A DNA stretch of 64,000 nt from NCBI GenBank assembly GCA_947034885.2, contig OX344749.2, positions 41,321,682-41,385,681 on the forward strand. Direction: 5' to 3'. Positions 45,780 to 58,400 of this stretch are shown piece after piece. The stretch's first letter is position 1. Every line of letters begins with the position of its first letter. The notes beneath the pieces were generated by a model that saw nothing but the letters and a program-made list of their open reading frames with translations, searched no databases and had not been told where the DNA came from. This DNA is from Thuidium tamariscinum (lineage: Eukaryota; Streptophyta; Bryopsida; Hypnales; Thuidiaceae). The position numbers were made by a program, and so were the translations under genes.

Positions 45780-47547
45780 ATCAAATATTTTTTGATCAAT
45801 TGAAAGATGGGCTTACAATGGAGGAATCCAAAAGTTCTATATTCCTCTATGAGTTCTTATACTTTGTTTTACAACAAGGTGGACCTCTAAAACTCTCTAA
45901 GCTATTACATAACTATACCTTCAAAAATAAAAGACCTTCAAAAGTCTTGAAAATCCTGTTCTAAGACTTAAATTCTTCAAAGTTAATAATAAGTTCTAAG
46001 ATAATACTTCATTTCAAATTTCAATAAGCATCTCTAAATATTTATTAGATCACTATAGTCATATTATATTTAGGTGAACAAACTCTTCATTTATGCCAAC
46101 TACTTAAATTAAATTGGAATTTTCATCTTCAACGTTTGACTTCATAATTCATCATAAATGCTATTTCTATTTTTTGATATCCATATTTTGGTATGCTAGA
46201 ATAAATGTTACGTATTTCTAATAGTCTAATGAAAAGAAATAATCTACTTGAAATTTCCACTCATAGCAATGATTATGAATATTATTTTTGAACAATGACA
46301 CATGTAATATATATTGAACTCTTGTGTGACACTTGTAAGGAGAATAATGTTTTTAAGCACCTCCAACTCTAAGCACCCTTCAAACATTTTGCTTCAATAA
46401 ATTTAGATTCAAATTTACAAGGTTGAATCTTGAACACAAGGTTATCTTAACAAAGCTACACTCATAACTATTTAGGAATTGTTTATAGTCAATGCACCAA
46501 ATATCTATCAATAATAAATTGATAAGATATCATTTAAAACCTATTATATATAATAAAATTTTCTTTACTTTAAGACAAAATTTTAAAATTTTAGAAAATT
46601 ATTACTTTAAATCGATAAATATTAAAGAATGAAAAACAATTTGGAGGAATTATTAAATTGTTAATATTTAATCTATCAACTTTTACTATCAATTTATAGC
46701 AACAACTCATATAATATCATAGTTCAATAATAGAGGTTGTCACATTTTCTCCTTGAATAAAACTCATATGGAATTGTAGTGTGAAAAGAAGAGCCCATAG
46801 AAAGCCTTTTTCTATGAAATTATTGAGTGGCGGGTTAAGTGGAGGATAAAGAATGGAATTCCTTGCTTCTTTTAAGTAGGATAAATTTTCAAAGGGCATT
46901 CATCCAATCAAATGTGTTGGAGTGTTCTATATCATGACATGTGATTGTTTGTTTGGCCTCCATTCTTTTTTTTAATAGGATTGGTTTGCCTTTTATAAGT
47001 CTAAGTATATCGTAATTGCTTCATTAAAGTTTAGCATGTTGTCTACACTTGATGTAATTAAGAAGATGAAATATACATGATTTCCACAAGGAAATCTTAT
47101 TATATTGTATTCACTATAAAATCTATAAACAATAGTATTTATTTTCAATAAAAGAAATGGGATTTAGAATAAAGTTAGAAAATTAGCTTTCTTAGACTGT
47201 AATATTTAATTCAAGGTGCTTGAGTTCTACACTTGTGCTCGAGCTTGTGCCATGCTAAATACAACTTTGAACTAAATGGACATTGGCAACAAAACAATAT
47301 TCATTAAACTAAATGTATTATGGTTGCTATTCTATTATTTGAAAACGTCGTAGCGTATTGACCCATGATGTAAAGGACAAAGCCATCAAAAATTCTTTTA
47401 AAGACTCACATGGACTCCCTTGACATCATTAGCATCATAGGAGGTAGTCATGTCATACTTTCTTCAAAAACCTACCTACAAAGGTGAACTAAGATTCAAT
47501 AGAAAAAATAGTTACTTTATTTCATATATAACTAGAGTACGCTATAT
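45780..47547. other. AT-rich spacer
   Basis: No supported gene or mobile element end. Confidence 0.45.
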
Positions 47548-47795
47548 TGTTGCCACAACAAAAACTAAAGTAAAAGTAATTATTGAATTTTTTAGAACCA
47601 AAAACAACTCACAAATCCATAACTTTCTTGCCGTTAGTTAAAATGCTATGAAACCAAGCCGGTGCACCCTTCCTCACCAAGAGCTTTCCGACAATACAAA
47701 AAGTGTGTTTGAGGGACGCACGGGCCAAGAGATCTCAACTTGATAAATTAAAAAAAATAAAAAACAAACAAACTACATGTCTCAAGTTATGGATT
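47548..47795 (+). repeat. Dispersed repeat of about 240 bp, copy 1
   Basis: Shares an ordered set of blocks with 62770-63005: GAAACCAAGCC, CCAAGAGCTTTCC, CCAAGAGATCTCAA and an A/C-rich CAAACAAACTA stretch. No terminal repeats or target duplication are apparent. It could be a SINE or a transposon fragment of unknown class. Confidence 0.6.
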
Positions 47796-48275
47796 ACCAA
47801 AACTACAATTGTAGAATAACACATCTCCATGTAGACTTACCTAGCCTACTCATAATAGTGATGTTTATGTGAACTTCCAAGTAGGGCTAAAATATGCCAA
47901 TTTCCTTATAGCCTTGGAATATATTCTACTAGGCACTATGTACCTTCTAACTTCCTTTACTCTATATTGCCTTATGAGAAGCTTACATCCAAAAAAAAAA
48001 AAAATCAACATTTGAATAAACATCTCTTTCCTATTCAAGGTCTAAACATATCATTGAACAATTATACGGGAGGTTTCAAAGCCTTTGAGGCATTCCTATA
48101 GTGAATTCTAGAAAGCAAATGGACATCCTTCTTATGCTTTGAATTCAAAGTTGTGTCATTCTATAGAACTTCCTTCTTCAAAATGGATATGATTCAAAAC
48201 TATAGGTGGAATCTTGAGAAAACTAGAGTAGGATTACAAATGTACATGTTAGTGCCAACAAAACATTGTCTATTC
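47796..48275. other. AT-rich spacer
   Basis: Nothing recognised beyond a poly(A) run near 47991. Confidence 0.4.
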
Positions 48276-48278
48276 TCT

Positions 48279-49136
48279 CACTAGTAGAAAATCTAAGTCC
48301 AAATCAACAAAAAATGAACAAAAAAATGTTGATATGGTTTGTCAATTTTTTGTAGCTTTGGATGTGTTGACTTTGACAATACCGAACAAAACAAGCTTTG
48401 ACCTATTATAATCTGCCACGTGGCATATGTTATGTTAGCAAAGGTCAAGGGCAGGCCAACTAGACTACACAGGCGGCCACCATCCCCAAGGTTTGAACCT
48501 TGGGCCTCATGGTGGAGGTCCTAGATCCTTAACCAACGTACCATGCACATTCTTGGTTGCTTAAAATGGGAGTAAATTTTATTTTATCAAGTTCTTCTTA
48601 ATTTTTCTTTGATTTGTTAAAATCAGAAGGCTTTGGCATCCATTTAGACATAGAAAAATAACTTTTTTGAAAAAAAATTCAAGAGAAAAGTTGGAATATT
48701 CAACTTTCATCTACAATTTTTTTTTGAGATTTCAAGTCTTCAATAAAAATTTATGGACAAATTTTTTTCAAAAAAGTTGTTTTACTACACAAAAACAGCC
48801 ATCAAAGTCTGTTAAATATAAAAAACACCGAATTTTGAATGATTGAGTTACAAAAAAACATTTGTTTTCACATAGAATTTCAAGCATGATTATTTAGATA
48901 TCATTGCCTAAATGAAAAATCTTATTTGAAACTCTTGTAAGTGCTAGTTAACAAAAAAAAGTGTTAAATTTTCTGTTCATTTCGATGTAATACTACCCAA
49001 ATCAACAAAAAAATTGTTACCATTTTGTTAACTAGTGCTATATCAACAAAATACTATAAAAACGGTCAATACAATACCCAAATTAACAAAAAATTGACAA
49101 TCTTTTATTGATTTGAACATCATATTTTTAGTAGTA
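48279..49136 (+). mobile_element. Non-autonomous CACTA-like element
   Basis: Left end CACTAGTAGAAAAT with an AAATCAACAAAAA block inside; the inverted right end TACTACTAAAAAT has a related AAATCAATAAAA block. TCT flanks both sides (48276-48278, 49137-49139), the 3-bp duplication expected of CACTA. The interior has many TTGTTGAT/ATCAACAA words and no transposase. It is 858 bp and carries a tRNA-like insert. Confidence 0.6.
48480..48548 (-). mobile_element. tRNA-like head, probably of a SINE
   Basis: Read on the minus strand it has an A-box-like TGGTACGTTGGTTAAGG and, about 45 bases on, a B box GGTTCAAACC. These are the RNA polymerase III internal promoter words, at tRNA spacing. The rest does not fold as a normal tRNA by eye, so a tRNA-derived SINE head running towards about 48400 is more likely than a tRNA gene. 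Confidence 0.45.
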
Positions 49137-49139
49137 TCT

Positions 49140-50955
49140 ATTTACTTTACCTTTATAGACTTTGTAACATAGTGAAACAAGATATATTTACAAGTTTCTA
49201 AAATTTGTCAAAGTTTTATCAATTTGGTAACAAGGTTCTTTTGTGCTAGACATCTTCTATTTTAGAAATTTGATTTATTATATCTTAGTCTACTATTTTT
49301 TTGTTTTTTAAATTTATTGTTGCTATAGCAACAAAATTTTGATTTATTATGGCTACAAAATCAATGTCACCACTCTATGTAAAGCCACTAGAAGCAATGA
49401 ATTAAGCAAATGACCTCACTCAACAGCTCTTCAAAAGACAATTTATTAGCTTTGGCAAGTAGAGTAGTACAAGGACCTAGGATATTAGATACCAACTATA
49501 CAAATGCTCAACAACTACAAGCAATTCTTAACATTGTGAGTACTATACTTCAAGAATTTCCTTCACATTTAGGTTTCTTACTCGTTCTATTGTCACCAAA
49601 AAAATAATTTTGCACTTGTATTCAAACATCATTACAAACAAATTTGTGTTCTATGACAATATGAAATGTACTCTACTACTCCATTGATCCAATTAGAAAT
49701 TAGAAGTCACCACAAATCTTTGCAAGCTCAACCTCCAAAGTTAGTTCATTAAAATAAGAATTCTCATGCCGGTTTGTCTATCATAAAAGATTCCAAATCT
49801 CAATGATGGGATTAGAAAGCAAATTTTTTTTGCAATGTCTCTCTTAGAAACAATAGCTTTTGATTATGATCAATTGACTACAAATCAAATTTCTTCTATA
49901 TGATCATGCAATTCTGCTTTTGCATATTTTATACAAACTCTTAGAATTATTTTGTTCTTTTCTCTCCTCTATTTATTGCCAATTGGAAATACTTCTAGAT
50001 GGTGTTGGCTCAAGCATTAAATGTATATCTATAAAGTGAATAGTTCAACAAAGAAAGCATCATTTGTTTAAAAAATGAATGATTGGTCAAGCAAATTTTA
50101 CAGCATTAGTAAAAGAGTAGCAAAATGGGCATATGGTCCCACTCTAATTGCGTATAGTTTTATGTCATGGTTGAAGATCAGTATGAGCTAAGATAAACTA
50201 GTTAGTTGTTGTTTTCAATGAATTATGTCAATACTACAACTTCATATTCTTACCTCTAATACAAAACAAAATATAAATGGAATTTTGTATTGTTTATATT
50301 TCAAAAAGTTAAATTTTCTTATCCCAACATCCATCAAAATGTTCATCAACATCAATTGCAACATATTTTGACACATTTGGATCACTTCTAGATAGAAATA
50401 GACAATTTAAAAAAAAAATTCAAATGTCAACGAAGTTCATAAGGTGCATCATCCATGTCTATCAAGTTGGATGATTTGTTTGTTGGCAAGACACTATATC
50501 TATTGAGATAAATAACTTGTTTGTTGAGCTAGAGGCTAGAGCACTTATCCATCAAGTTTGATGGCCTAAGAAACTATCAAGTCATTAATCAAACGATTTT
50601 ATCTATTGACATTGCAGTTTTTTTCATCTATAATCTATATTGAAATTTAATCGAAGGCTAAAGTTGTGATGAATATTTTGACATCATGAAGTAAAGTTAT
50701 ACAAACAACCCTATGATAAGTAAATAACAATGAACTAAAGTTGAAAAATGCAATTTGTTGTAACATTGTGAAAATTGATACTTTGAAGAAGAAGCTTCAA
50801 AATCATTTCTTATACATCGTCAAATCACAGCACTTCACTGCAACTTTGGAGATCCACTTCTCTATAAGTATAGAAATCTACAAATCATATGGTCTCTGCT
50901 ATGACGCTCAGCAATGTGGACCATCTAGCTTGCTTGCTACAAGCTCAAGGTATTC
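49140..50955. other. AT-rich spacer with one protein-like open stretch
   Basis: A plus-strand frame at 49410-49607 (starting MTSLNSSSKDNLLALASRVV) has plausible amino-acid composition but no recognised family. Nothing else is seen. Confidence 0.25.
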
Positions 50956-51345
50956 ACACAAGCTCAATGGCCTAAGGTTGCTTTGCAGTAGACTCTCTAG
51001 AATGCTCTCTTAGATTATGGTAGGGCCTGTCTCATCAAGGCAAAAACCCAGGCCCAGCACAACTTCCTCTTAGCGGATATGATTATAGATAAATTTGAGC
51101 ACATCTAGATCTAATCCTTAGTCCTAGCATACAAACGAGAGGGACAAATTTGGTGGAATAGGGTTGGTCCCCCTGATTGAAGGTTGTTTGTAGTTCATTT
51201 GCCTTTTCCGTGTTGTATTTGGGCGTCTTTTTTTTCTCTCTTGCGGCTCTCGTTGTCGAGGGACTTTGGTGTCATGTTTTTGGCTTCTCTTTTTAATGTA
51301 ATGGATTTTTCCATTTGTTCAAAAAAAATTCATTTCTTGTAGTGC
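50956..51345 (+). mobile_element. Possible 5'-truncated retroposon (LINE-like) tail with a CACTA-like end
   Basis: A coding remnant reads NALLDYGRACLIKAKTQAQH then NFLLADMIIDKFEHI before a stop. It is followed by a T/G-rich 3' region with TTTTTAATGTAATGG and an A-run at about 51321, a layout seen at the 3' end of plant LINE copies. Immediately after comes TTTCTTGTAGTG, a CACTA-type right terminus (51333-51344) with no partner found. Confidence 0.3.
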
Positions 51346-52127
51346 ACGATTTTCTTTTCAAATGTCTCACTTTTAATCACAACTCAAATCCTCATCTTCA
51401 AATAACACCTCCTCCCTCTTTTTCAATCATGGTGATTTTACAAATGTATAGTGGGGTTGATGACTACACTCTCAATGGAAAAACAACATAGCATTCTCTC
51501 AAATTCTAGTATTCCATTATTGTGATAAATGGAGGTTGATTTTCACCTAGAGTGGGTTCTTCAAGTAGTCTCTTGCTTCTTTGAAATTCTTCTCTACGTA
51601 TACACTCCATTTAGTGTAAGAACTTGGATTTTAAATGATAGAATATAGGTAACATTCAATGTAACAACACGTGTTTTAAATTATGTCAATAATGATGTCT
51701 ACTATAACATCAAACGTTATGGTGGACATCAATGTTGACATAAACACATAAGTTATTACAATAAATATTTCCAAAAATTTGACACCTAGAACATGGATTT
51801 AGTATAGTAATCCTCTCCATTACCTATTCCAATGATTTCTTTATCTACAATGTATTTCTTACATGAAGATGCACTAAAAAAATCAAAGATTTTGGATTTT
51901 GGATTTTGAATTACATTTCATTTCTCTCTATAAAATCAAATCTAATATTAATATCACTAATAATTAGAAGGACAATGTAACCTTAAAATTAAAATTCATT
52001 CTAAAATTAAAGATATCCAAACCTTTTTAAAAACATATCTAAACACAAAGTTCTACATATAACTACTTGATAAATTTTGTTTTTTAAACAACAAGATGAT
52101 TAATCCATAGATCACTATACAATGTGT
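51346..52127. other. AT-rich spacer
   Basis: No gene or repeat recognised. Confidence 0.45.
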
Positions 52128-53537
52128 TTAACCCCTGAACGTCACAAAGGCCCTTTGCGGCCGTAGGTTATGATTTTTCATGTATATCTAGAGTTTGCCA
52201 ACCGAATCAGGGTTTATGGTGCACAACAATGTTGGAGGCAGAGATAATCGAGTTGAATGCTGTATTTCACAATTCAAAATACAAATTGCTCCGTTGCCCA
52301 TTGAAGAAAATACGCAAAAATGTGTACATAGGGTGCCTGGACGTATGCAGCAGGTACCCGCTGATTGTTAGGGTTCCGGTGTACTAATGTGTGTGTGTTG
52401 GGAGGTAGAGGCGGGAGCTGGGGGTTTTGGCGGGACACAGGGAGCTTTTGGGATTCTGCTACGGAGAGCGACGCTATGATTTCGCACAACTCCTAACCGA
52501 AATCCCAAGCTAGCAACGACATCATGCAAACGATGCGGATTCACTCATGGTGAGAGGTGTCAGTACAAGTGCAGAGGTAGTGGGAGGAGTGGTGCCGTGT
52601 AAAGGGCTCTCACTTTGATCGTAGGATTTGTATGTCTTCAGATCAAGGCAGGTGCTGATAGAAGGCTTCAGATTAGGAGCTGCACAATTTTGAAGTAACT
52701 ACCGCTCTTGTTCATTGCTTTGTATGCTTGTATTGGAGGTGGGAGCGGTGTTTCATGGGTCAGTAGCATCACCATTTTGTAGACAGGATAGTTTTTGCTC
52801 TAGACCTCACTCTTGAATAGTCTTTGAGGCTCTCCGCTTGAATTTGTGTGACTTTTGCTTGTTGATATTATGAATCAGGACCGATTTACTCGGAGACTTT
52901 TCTTTATTTCCTATGAATTCACGTTTTTTGTCTGTTGAAGTCCTCAAGGTAAGCTTAGTTAGGCGTGTCATGCCGCTTGGAAGTGTTGTCAACAGGGTTT
53001 CCTGGCTAAATCACTTAGACTCCCGCCATGAAAACCGTTGCCTACATGTCTGGCTCTCCCGGTATCGTACAAGTGAGTGCGCCACCGAGCACACAACGTG
53101 GAGTACGTAGGTGGAGAGCACCCGCCGCTTCTACAGGTGACCCGGCTCGTGGGTCTACGGTGCTGCAAAGTGCAATTACTAAAGATGCGCTCGTAATTTT
53201 GCTCCAAATTTTTTTTTAACACATTCCTTCATTCATTGTAGGACCACTCACCGGAGCGATTTGCGTCAAGCGTCGGCCTGAATTTTATAAAAATCAAGAA
53301 GGTGGCACGCAGGATAGAGTCAGGAAGGTGGAAGAACACTTCGTTGAAATTGAAGCTGATTGTGGCAATCTCTGGCCGCAAGAAAATTTCAGTATTCTTT
53401 ATAGGTGCCGGGAACTCCATTGGAACGGTTGGAGTCTTCATATCATGTCCCGTAATCACTTCGCAAATCTCACTTATTGCTGTAGTCGACGCATACGGTG
53501 TTGTATCGGGAACCCCCAAGGGACGTTCAAGGGTTAA
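52128..53537. mobile_element. 1.4-kb TTAA element with GC-richer interior
   Basis: Left TTAACCCCTGAACGTCACAA and inverted right TTAACCCTTGAACGTCCCTT form the terminal repeat. The interior is clearly less AT-rich than the flanks and has several mid-sized open stretches. One, ending TAA at about 52603, contains CKRCGFTHGERCQYKC, a Cys/His cluster of the kind found near the C-terminus of piggyBac transposases. The link is tentative. Another stretch at 53302-53562 runs out through the right end. No full transposase is present. Confidence 0.55.
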
Positions 53538-55430
53538 GCAACTTCAAGCCCCTTGTTCATAATGTGAACTTCAACCATAAGATTGATCTTTTTTGGATAA
53601 ATAGGTTTGACTTTTAAAATAAAGTTAATGATGTATAGTTTCTAATTTGGAATTTTGAAAAATTTCTAAGACTTTTTTAAAAATTATTTGAACCTTGGGT
53701 CTACAACTACAAGGAGTTTCTTGATGCTATGTTTAGTGAAAATATGGCATATATATTTATACAGAGATATTCAAAATTATTGTATCCCTCTACAAAGAGA
53801 TTTTTAGTTTCTTTGCATAATATTGTTAATTAATGCTAGGAGAGGGGTCTCTTTTGCTTTGTTAGAAAATAGAACCTCCTAACATTGAATCTTGTAAATT
53901 TACTATCGAATGACAAAGCACTCAAAGTTTGTAAACATTCGTAGTCTTAACTTACAATAGCATCTTTTTTTAAACCCAATGCTTAGCCACTAGTTCACAC
54001 AAATCCTTCTATAGCACTAACACAACCTACTAGAAAGTAGCAACTAGGTAGCTATTAGTTTCATTTAGTTTATAAGCGAATTCTTTTCTAAGAATCTTAG
54101 GAGACATCATTGCTTTTTAAAGAAGAAAAAGATTAGGCCACTTACTAATGTTAAATTGAGATCTTCTTTCGAAATTTGATATGAATTTCTTTCATTTTTC
54201 TTTTAAAGAATTCATATTAGTATTCATATATTAATTTCAGTTTTCGACAAAAATTTCATGATTTGTAGAAGAAATGTGTTTTTAAGAATAAATTAAAATA
54301 ATAATAATAATATCAAATATAATTTATAAAAAATAATACTCCATAAAAATAATATAGAGTGGGAGATTGAAAAAGATTATGACTTTTACATTTCATGGTC
54401 GTAGGCCCATCTTTCCAAGGTTCTTAAATTTGAAAATTCACAAAAAATACACAAATTCTCTAAAAAAAATAATACTTGTTTTTTTATACTAAGAATTCTC
54501 AAAGTAAAAACAGACTCCAAAGCGAAAAATTTCCAGAACCTCTACATTGGTGCGAACCTTGGACCATCTACGCCGTTGAACGGGCTCCACAGCTACCGCA
54601 AGATTTCCAGGAGTGTTTTGATGGATGAATGAATAAATCATTTGAAATTCTATCCATTCTCCCAAAAGGACAGTAGACTTTTCGCAGTTTCAATGCCCTC
54701 GTGAGTGATGCTTCGGAGACAATAACTCAGCCTCAAATTTGAATTGGAAGGCACTGTACACAGAAGTTGCAAGGAACGTCGACGCCCAAAGAAGCCGGTA
54801 TGGGAAAAAGCATGTGCATTGAATTATGAACAAACCACGGAGTTGTAAAGGATGCTTTTTCAGCTAAAAAATAGTGGCGCCATCGGAGTCCCAGTGGAAA
54901 ACTAAACAAATGGATGGATGGATGTTGTTTCCAAGTCCTCTAAACTTAAAACTAAAAGAACCTGAAGGATCGGATGTGTTGTTCTGCCCATACTACTACA
55001 CTGCAGCTGCTGTTTTCAACTACCCAGCCTGTGGCATCAATCCCAAGAATGAGCACGCCTCCTCTGACCTGCTCCTATTTTTCACTAAATGAAATGATGT
55101 GGGAGCTCCACAACCTCCCATCCGGAGGTGCTTGCTTATAATCACTCCAGCTCTCACATCTACAGTATAAAAATTTCTAAATCTGGGAGAGAAAAAAACC
55201 ACCCAATTAAAAAAAATAACAGTAGTAATAGTACCTGTACTATGATGCACTCACAAGACCTGAGATATGAGACCTCCATAGCCCAAAGGAAGGAAGATGT
55301 TGATGCTACATTCGGGGAAGAGCGCGTGTTGATCCACAAACACTGTCGAGTAAAGTGAGTTCGCAACACACACTCCTGGGCTGGCTGTCTGCCAATGTCA
55401 AGGATGAGAAAAAGAACACGGAAAATTCCA
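53538..55430. other. AT-rich spacer and 3' flank of the NB-ARC/LRR gene
   Basis: From 53.54 to 54.5 kb very AT-rich with nothing recognised. From about 54.54 kb composition becomes balanced and gene-like, probably the 3' untranslated region or an older neighbour; no coding frame there is convincing. Confidence 0.4.
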
Positions 55431-58400
55431 TCAGTAGGTCATGCTGTAGAGCTTGAAACTGGGGTTGTTCGGCCCCTCGAGGATGACGGTGTCGTCCTCC
55501 CTATGTACATACACGGAGTTTTCCTTGGCCAGCTTCTGAATCTCCATGGGAAGCTCAGGTTTGAGCCCCGTGCAGCCGACGAGGTTGAGCACTTGCAAAG
55601 CCGGGAGGCTGCCGATTTCCGGAGGTAACCGGTTGAGCCGGGTACAGCAGTTGAGCGAAAGTCGTTGGAGGCTGCTGAGGTTGCCGATTTCCGCAGGCAA
55701 GTGCGCCAACAGCTTCATGTAATCAAGCTCCAGAGACTGCAGGTTGTTGAGATCGAAGAGCTCGTCTGGAAGCCGTGCCAAAGCTGTGCACGAGTTCAGC
55801 ACCAGCTTTTGGAGAGACCCCAGGCCCCCGATTTCGGAGGGAAGCTCCTTGATGCCTGTGCATGAGCCCAAGTTCAACCTCTGGAGGGAAGAGAGCTGAC
55901 CGATCTCACGAGGCAGTCTCTCCAACCGGACGCAACCTGTGAGGGAGAGTTCTTCAAGGGACCGGAGCTTGCCAACCTCGGATGGCAGGGAGGTGATCCC
56001 GGACTGGCCCAAATAGAGATGTGTCAAGTTCTTCAGGTTTCCAATCTCGGCAGGTAGTCTCACCAGACACTTGCAGAGGACGAGGTTGAGCTTCAGAAGC
56101 GTCTGGATTTTGCCAATCTCCGTCGGGAGGGTGGCGATGTTGGTGCAGCCTGAGAGGTCCAACTCTCGGATGCTGGCCAGCTGACCAATGGCCTTGTGCA
56201 GGTGCCGGATGCTGAGACAATTCTCCAGCCTGAACTTCCGCAGGTTTCGCAACTCGGCAAACTCGGCTGTCAGGTCGTGCAACTTGTTGCACCCGATCAG
56301 GTGAAGCTCCAGTAGCCCAGTCAATTGGAGGATGTGCTCGTGCAGCACGTCCATGTTGTTGCACCCAATCAGTGTGAGATCTTTCAGCTGGGACGGGAAC
56401 TGCGACAGACAGGGCCAAGTGCATTTTCAAGGACACGACATACTAGGAGAAGAGTCACGTTCAGACACTGGAAAGCAGGGAATCAGAAAAGGAATCAGCT
56501 GCAAATGAGAAAATACTTCTAGGTCCTATCATTGACAGTTATGCCTAATTTTTAAAAAGCCTCTCAAAACAAGAACTAAAAAGGCGTACCTTGATGGTGA
56601 GATCAATTTCTGCGGCCCGAAGAATGCACATTTCCAGTCTCTTTAGCCTCTCCATTTGAAACGGAATTCGCACGTCTGGAGCAACTTTGCTGCGGCCCCA
56701 ATACAAGAACTGGAGCTGGTTGAGAGGCTTCGTACAGTAGCCTTTCACACCTGTGTCATGTAGTATTAAAATTCTAGCGCCTTGCATTTTCTCCAGCATG
56801 GTTCCTTGCAGTGGCTCTTTACAACTGATCAACGACAACCCTTGCAGAGCGCTTAATTCCTGCATTCCACGGACTCCAAAAAATAAGTACAAGCAAGCTG
56901 CTTCCTGTAAGAAGTCCAACTAAAGCAGAAACTTGACGAAGTCCACTTCATGGCTGATCGAGCCCAGAGTCTGAGCAAGCAACTTTCACTAATCCACTAA
57001 TCAGAAATAACAGAACCATCAATTTAAGCTAAAAGTCACTAACCATTCCAGGACCATCCATTTTGAGCCTCTCAGGCAAGTGGGCCTGATCCTCTGAGCA
57101 GACGCGATTCCCAGCTGCACGCCTGCATGCAATAGCATACAGGAGCTCGTGCATCATGACCATCTCCGACTTCCACGGCCTATCAGAATACCGTGTGTAC
57201 AGTGAAATGCCACTGGTGCCCTCCGCATCCTTCAGCTTGGCACTGACCATGGCTTGGTCTACCAGAGTGTCTAACTGTGGTTTCCCGACCACCCGCTCTA
57301 CTGTGCGCCAATCCCACCCTCGTAGAAAGGCTGCAATATCCAGGAAAGCCTCCTTCTGGGCTGGCCCTAACTTTTCGTAAATGACCTATTTAAAAAAGAG
57401 GAAAAATCAAAAGCAACTCGTTAGAAGGCAATGCGACTCACACACCAGGCAGCCCAAAGCGCCACCTGAGAAACCAAGTAGAAAGCACTTTCACGTTTCT
57501 GATTAGAACGAGAACATGTTTGCAGATTTGGAAAGAGTAGAGTGCAACTCACCAGCAACTTGGCGAACATCTGATCTTCAGATGTGTCCATCTCCTCTGC
57601 CACTTGCTTCATCCGCTTCCCGATAGCCAACCAATTTTCTTCACTCCGGTTGGCAGGATTCGAGAAGTAGGACCCAACCACCTTCAATGCCATGGGAAGA
57701 CCCTCGCACAGAGGCAGGAAATGATTTGCAAGGTCGCCATACTTTGAGAAAATGCCATTGATGGAATAGAGAGTATTCACAGGCTCAGAAGCAGCATGGG
57801 AGATGAAAAGAGCCTTGGCTTGCTGTGGAGCTAAGCAGGGCAACTTGTAAGGCAGGTAGTGGTAGTTCGGCATTGCAGGGCGACACAGCTGGTCCACCTT
57901 ACTGAGAATGGCCACAGACGGGCAGGTGATGATCACACAGCTGTTCGCCGGCAAAAACTTCCCAAGGCTGTGTGGGAAAAACTCACCCACCAGACGTACA
58001 TCATATAAATTATCAATAGCAATTCTAGCCACCTTGTTGTTCTCTTTCAGCTTCCGAAGCTGAGCCAGCAGAGCACTGCGTCCCTGCGCAACACTGGTGA
58101 TTTCCCTTTTCCCTCCCCCGAGCTGCTCAAGGAGGGAGCTCTGTAGCTTTTTCAGGTCTTCCCCAACTTCAATGTAAGCAAACAAACGTTTCTCCTCTTT
58201 CTCAACCTTCGCCACAATCTCATTCAAAAGCGTGGTCTTCCCCAATCCAGCCTGACCGTGGATACCTACAAGAGAGATTCCTTTGTTTTTCACAAACTCA
58301 CACACGGTTGCAACATGGTGCTCTAAGCCCACACTGGCAGTCCATTGCTCAGGTCCGGAGCGTTTGGCGCTGGAGCTTCCGTCAGTCACCGGCTGTGAAA

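Noticed and set aside
45734-45964. 76-codon plus-strand frame as a gene
   Set aside because: Starts inside a TTAA element end and continues into the flank; no relative was seen.
55954-56436. 160-codon frame overlapping the LRR exon
   Set aside because: It is an alternative frame of the exon at 55431-56399; the LRR frame has perfect periodicity and correct splice phase.
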